Positions 5,436 through 5,983 of a stretch of DNA of 5,983 nt are shown in pieces. Within the stretch, counting starts at the first letter, position 1. Every line of letters begins with the position of its first letter. A model generated the notes under the pieces. That model had not been told where the DNA came from. It searched no databases and saw only the letters and a list, made by a program, of their open reading frames with translations. The stretch covers positions 1 through 5,983 of the forward strand of contig JANYCM010000232.1 of NCBI GenBank assembly GCA_025360285.1, written 5' to 3'. The DNA comes from Sphingomonadales bacterium (GTDB lineage: Bacteria; Pseudomonadota; Alphaproteobacteria; Sphingomonadales; Sphingomonadaceae). The translations under genes were made by a program, and so were the position numbers.

Positions 5436-5481
5436 TTGCAATTGTGCGCCTGGTGCCTAAACTCTATTTCAGGACCTAAAC
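5436..5481 (+). promoter_or_regulatory. Predicted promoter and direct-repeat operator of the toxin-antitoxin operon
   Basis: TTGCAA (5436-5441) and TAAACT (5458-5463) form a -35/-10 pair with a 16-nt spacer, each matching four of six consensus bases, about 30 nt ahead of the antitoxin Shine-Dalgarno. CCTAAAC occurs twice on the same strand, at 5456-5462 and 5475-5481, 19 bp start to start, roughly two helical turns. The first copy covers the -10 and the second lies just downstream of the expected start of transcription. AbrB-type antitoxins commonly bind repeated sites in their own promoter, so an autoregulatory operator is a reasonable inference, not shown. Confidence 0.45.
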
Positions 5482-5498
5482 CACAGTAAGGCACCGCG

Positions 5499-5756
5499 AT
5501 GACCTATCACGCCAAGATCATTGCCGGCGGCAAGATTTCGCTGCCGGCCGAATTGCGCCGCGCGCTGAACCTCAAGGATGGCGACACCATCGTTCTTGAT
5601 CATGACGGTGTGTCGTTTACCGGCATGTCCTATGCGGCCAAAATTCGTCGAATCCAGTCGCTGTTCGCACCTTTTAAAACGCCGGGCGTGCTCGCATCGG
5701 ACGAACTGATCGCCGAACGCCGCGCCGAAGCGGCACGCGAATCGGCGGGCGAGTGA
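5499..5756 (+). CDS. vapB: AbrB-fold antitoxin, VapB-like
   Basis: This 85-residue protein has a SpoVT/AbrB swapped-hairpin DNA-binding domain at residues 3 to about 42, with the typical GGKISLPAELRRALNLKDGD core and the Thr-Ile-Val-Leu strand after it. The C-terminal part (about 60-85), ending in DELIAERRAEAARESAGE, is the charged helix that in such antitoxins wraps round and inhibits the toxin. Its stop overlaps the start of a PIN-domain gene by 4 nt, the normal order for a VapBC module. The start has TAAGG (5487-5491) 7 nt upstream. It would also repress its own promoter together with the toxin. The symbol is by family analogy; AbrB-type antitoxins also partner MazF, but the downstream PIN domain makes VapB the better name. 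Confidence 0.9.
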   Translation: MTYHAKIIAGGKISLPAELRRALNLKDGDTIVLDHDGVSFTGMSYAAKIRRIQSLFAPFKTPGVLASDELIAERRAEAARESAGE

Positions 5757-5983
5757 TCGTTCTCGACGCATCCGCAATCCTGTGTGTGCTGTTTGATGAA
5801 CCGGGCATGGAGCGAGTGCTTGGCGCCGGGCAGGGCGCGTTTGTCAGCGCCGTCAATTTGTCTGAAGCGTTGACCAGGGCGCTGGACAAGGGCGTGCCCG
5901 CCGAGGTTCGCGATATCGGCATTGCTGCGCTGGCGCTGCATGTGATCAGCTTCGATGCGGAGGCTGCTGCCGAAGCGGCTGAG
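5753..5983 (+). CDS. vapC: PIN-domain ribonuclease toxin, VapC-like (partial, 3' end outside window)
   Basis: A GTG start at 5753 overlaps the antitoxin stop (GTGA) and opens a frame with no stop through the window edge, giving 77 residues. The N-terminus, read as (M)IVLDASAILCVLFDEPG, is the standard first strand of the PIN domain with catalytic Asp5. Glu38 in SAVNLSEAL is the second acidic metal ligand. The strand near HVISFDAEAAAEAAE (63-77) precedes the third acidic cluster, which lies beyond the edge. Full VapC proteins are about 125-140 residues, so roughly half is missing. VapC toxins are magnesium-dependent RNases that cut tRNA or rRNA; the target here cannot be predicted. Translation is probably coupled to the antitoxin. 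I cannot tell whether the missing part is intact. Confidence 0.88.
   Translation, partial: MIVLDASAILCVLFDEPGMERVLGAGQGAFVSAVNLSEALTRALDKGVPAEVRDIGIAALALHVISFDAEAAAEAAE

Larger units (their letters stand above)
5296..5498. other. Intergenic spacer with AT-rich patch and short palindromes
   Basis: This 203-bp gap separates the leftward GNAT gene from the rightward toxin-antitoxin genes. Bases 5296-5340 are about 24% G+C (11 of 45 by count), far below the surrounding genes, and include the 10-bp palindrome ATATTAATAT (5317-5326). Further right are GCCTT-TGC-AAGGC (5373-5385), AACC-TGTTT-GGTT (5409-5421) and CTGT-AGG-ACAG (5423-5433). I see no convincing gene, tRNA or mobile-element end in it. 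It probably holds divergent promoters and may mark the edge of acquired DNA. Confidence 0.6.

Noticed and set aside
5119..5460. Open frame of 113 codons on the plus strand running from inside the GNAT gene into the AT-rich spacer.
   Set aside because: Most of it is antisense to the GNAT gene, the remainder changes composition abruptly, and it has no ribosome-binding site or known motif.

Overview
The window is GC-rich and gene-dense, with the exception of one AT-rich intergenic patch. It looks like a chromosomal segment of an alphaproteobacterium, most likely a sphingomonad (Sphingomonadales). The basis is the high G+C, the rpsF-rpsR-rplI cluster without priB, an L9 with a long acidic C-terminal extension, a DUF3297 gene, and secreted proteins typical of that order. 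The assignment is inferred from protein features recalled from memory, not from a database search.

Layout, left to right. (1) Positions 1-363 on the minus strand hold the N-terminal 121 residues of a small putatively exported protein that runs off the left edge. (2) Divergent from it, across a 118-bp spacer, is an exported amidase-signature hydrolase closely resembling peptide amidase (482-2011). (3) A 155-bp gap carries a terminator-like hairpin and the leader of the ribosomal cluster. (4) rpsF (S6), rpsR (S18) and rplI (L9) follow at 13-14 bp spacing, each with a good Shine-Dalgarno sequence, and end in a strong two-part hairpin. S6 carries an unusual tail rich in Arg-Gly-Asp repeats. (5) A DUF3297 gene and an exported methyltransferase-like protein of the COG4798 type follow, 45 bp apart. 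In the methyltransferase the usual glycine-rich SAM loop reads P-T-P-P-Y. (6) Convergent to it is a GNAT N-acetyltransferase (4696-5295, minus), which may be translated from a leaderless mRNA. (7) A 203-bp spacer that is strikingly AT-rich at its left end precedes a type II toxin-antitoxin pair: an AbrB-fold VapB-like antitoxin (5499-5756) and a PIN-domain VapC-like toxin cut by the right edge (5753-5983).

The core is housekeeping: S6 and S18 bind next to each other on the 30S platform, and L9 is a 50S protein. The flanking genes are accessory: envelope or periplasmic proteins of poorly known role, an acetyltransferase and a toxin-antitoxin module. I see no wholly new multi-gene system. The items most worth a second look are the degenerate SAM loop in an exported methyltransferase homologue, the RGD-repeat tail of S6, the direct repeats placed over the predicted vapBC promoter, and the alternative hairpins after rplI.
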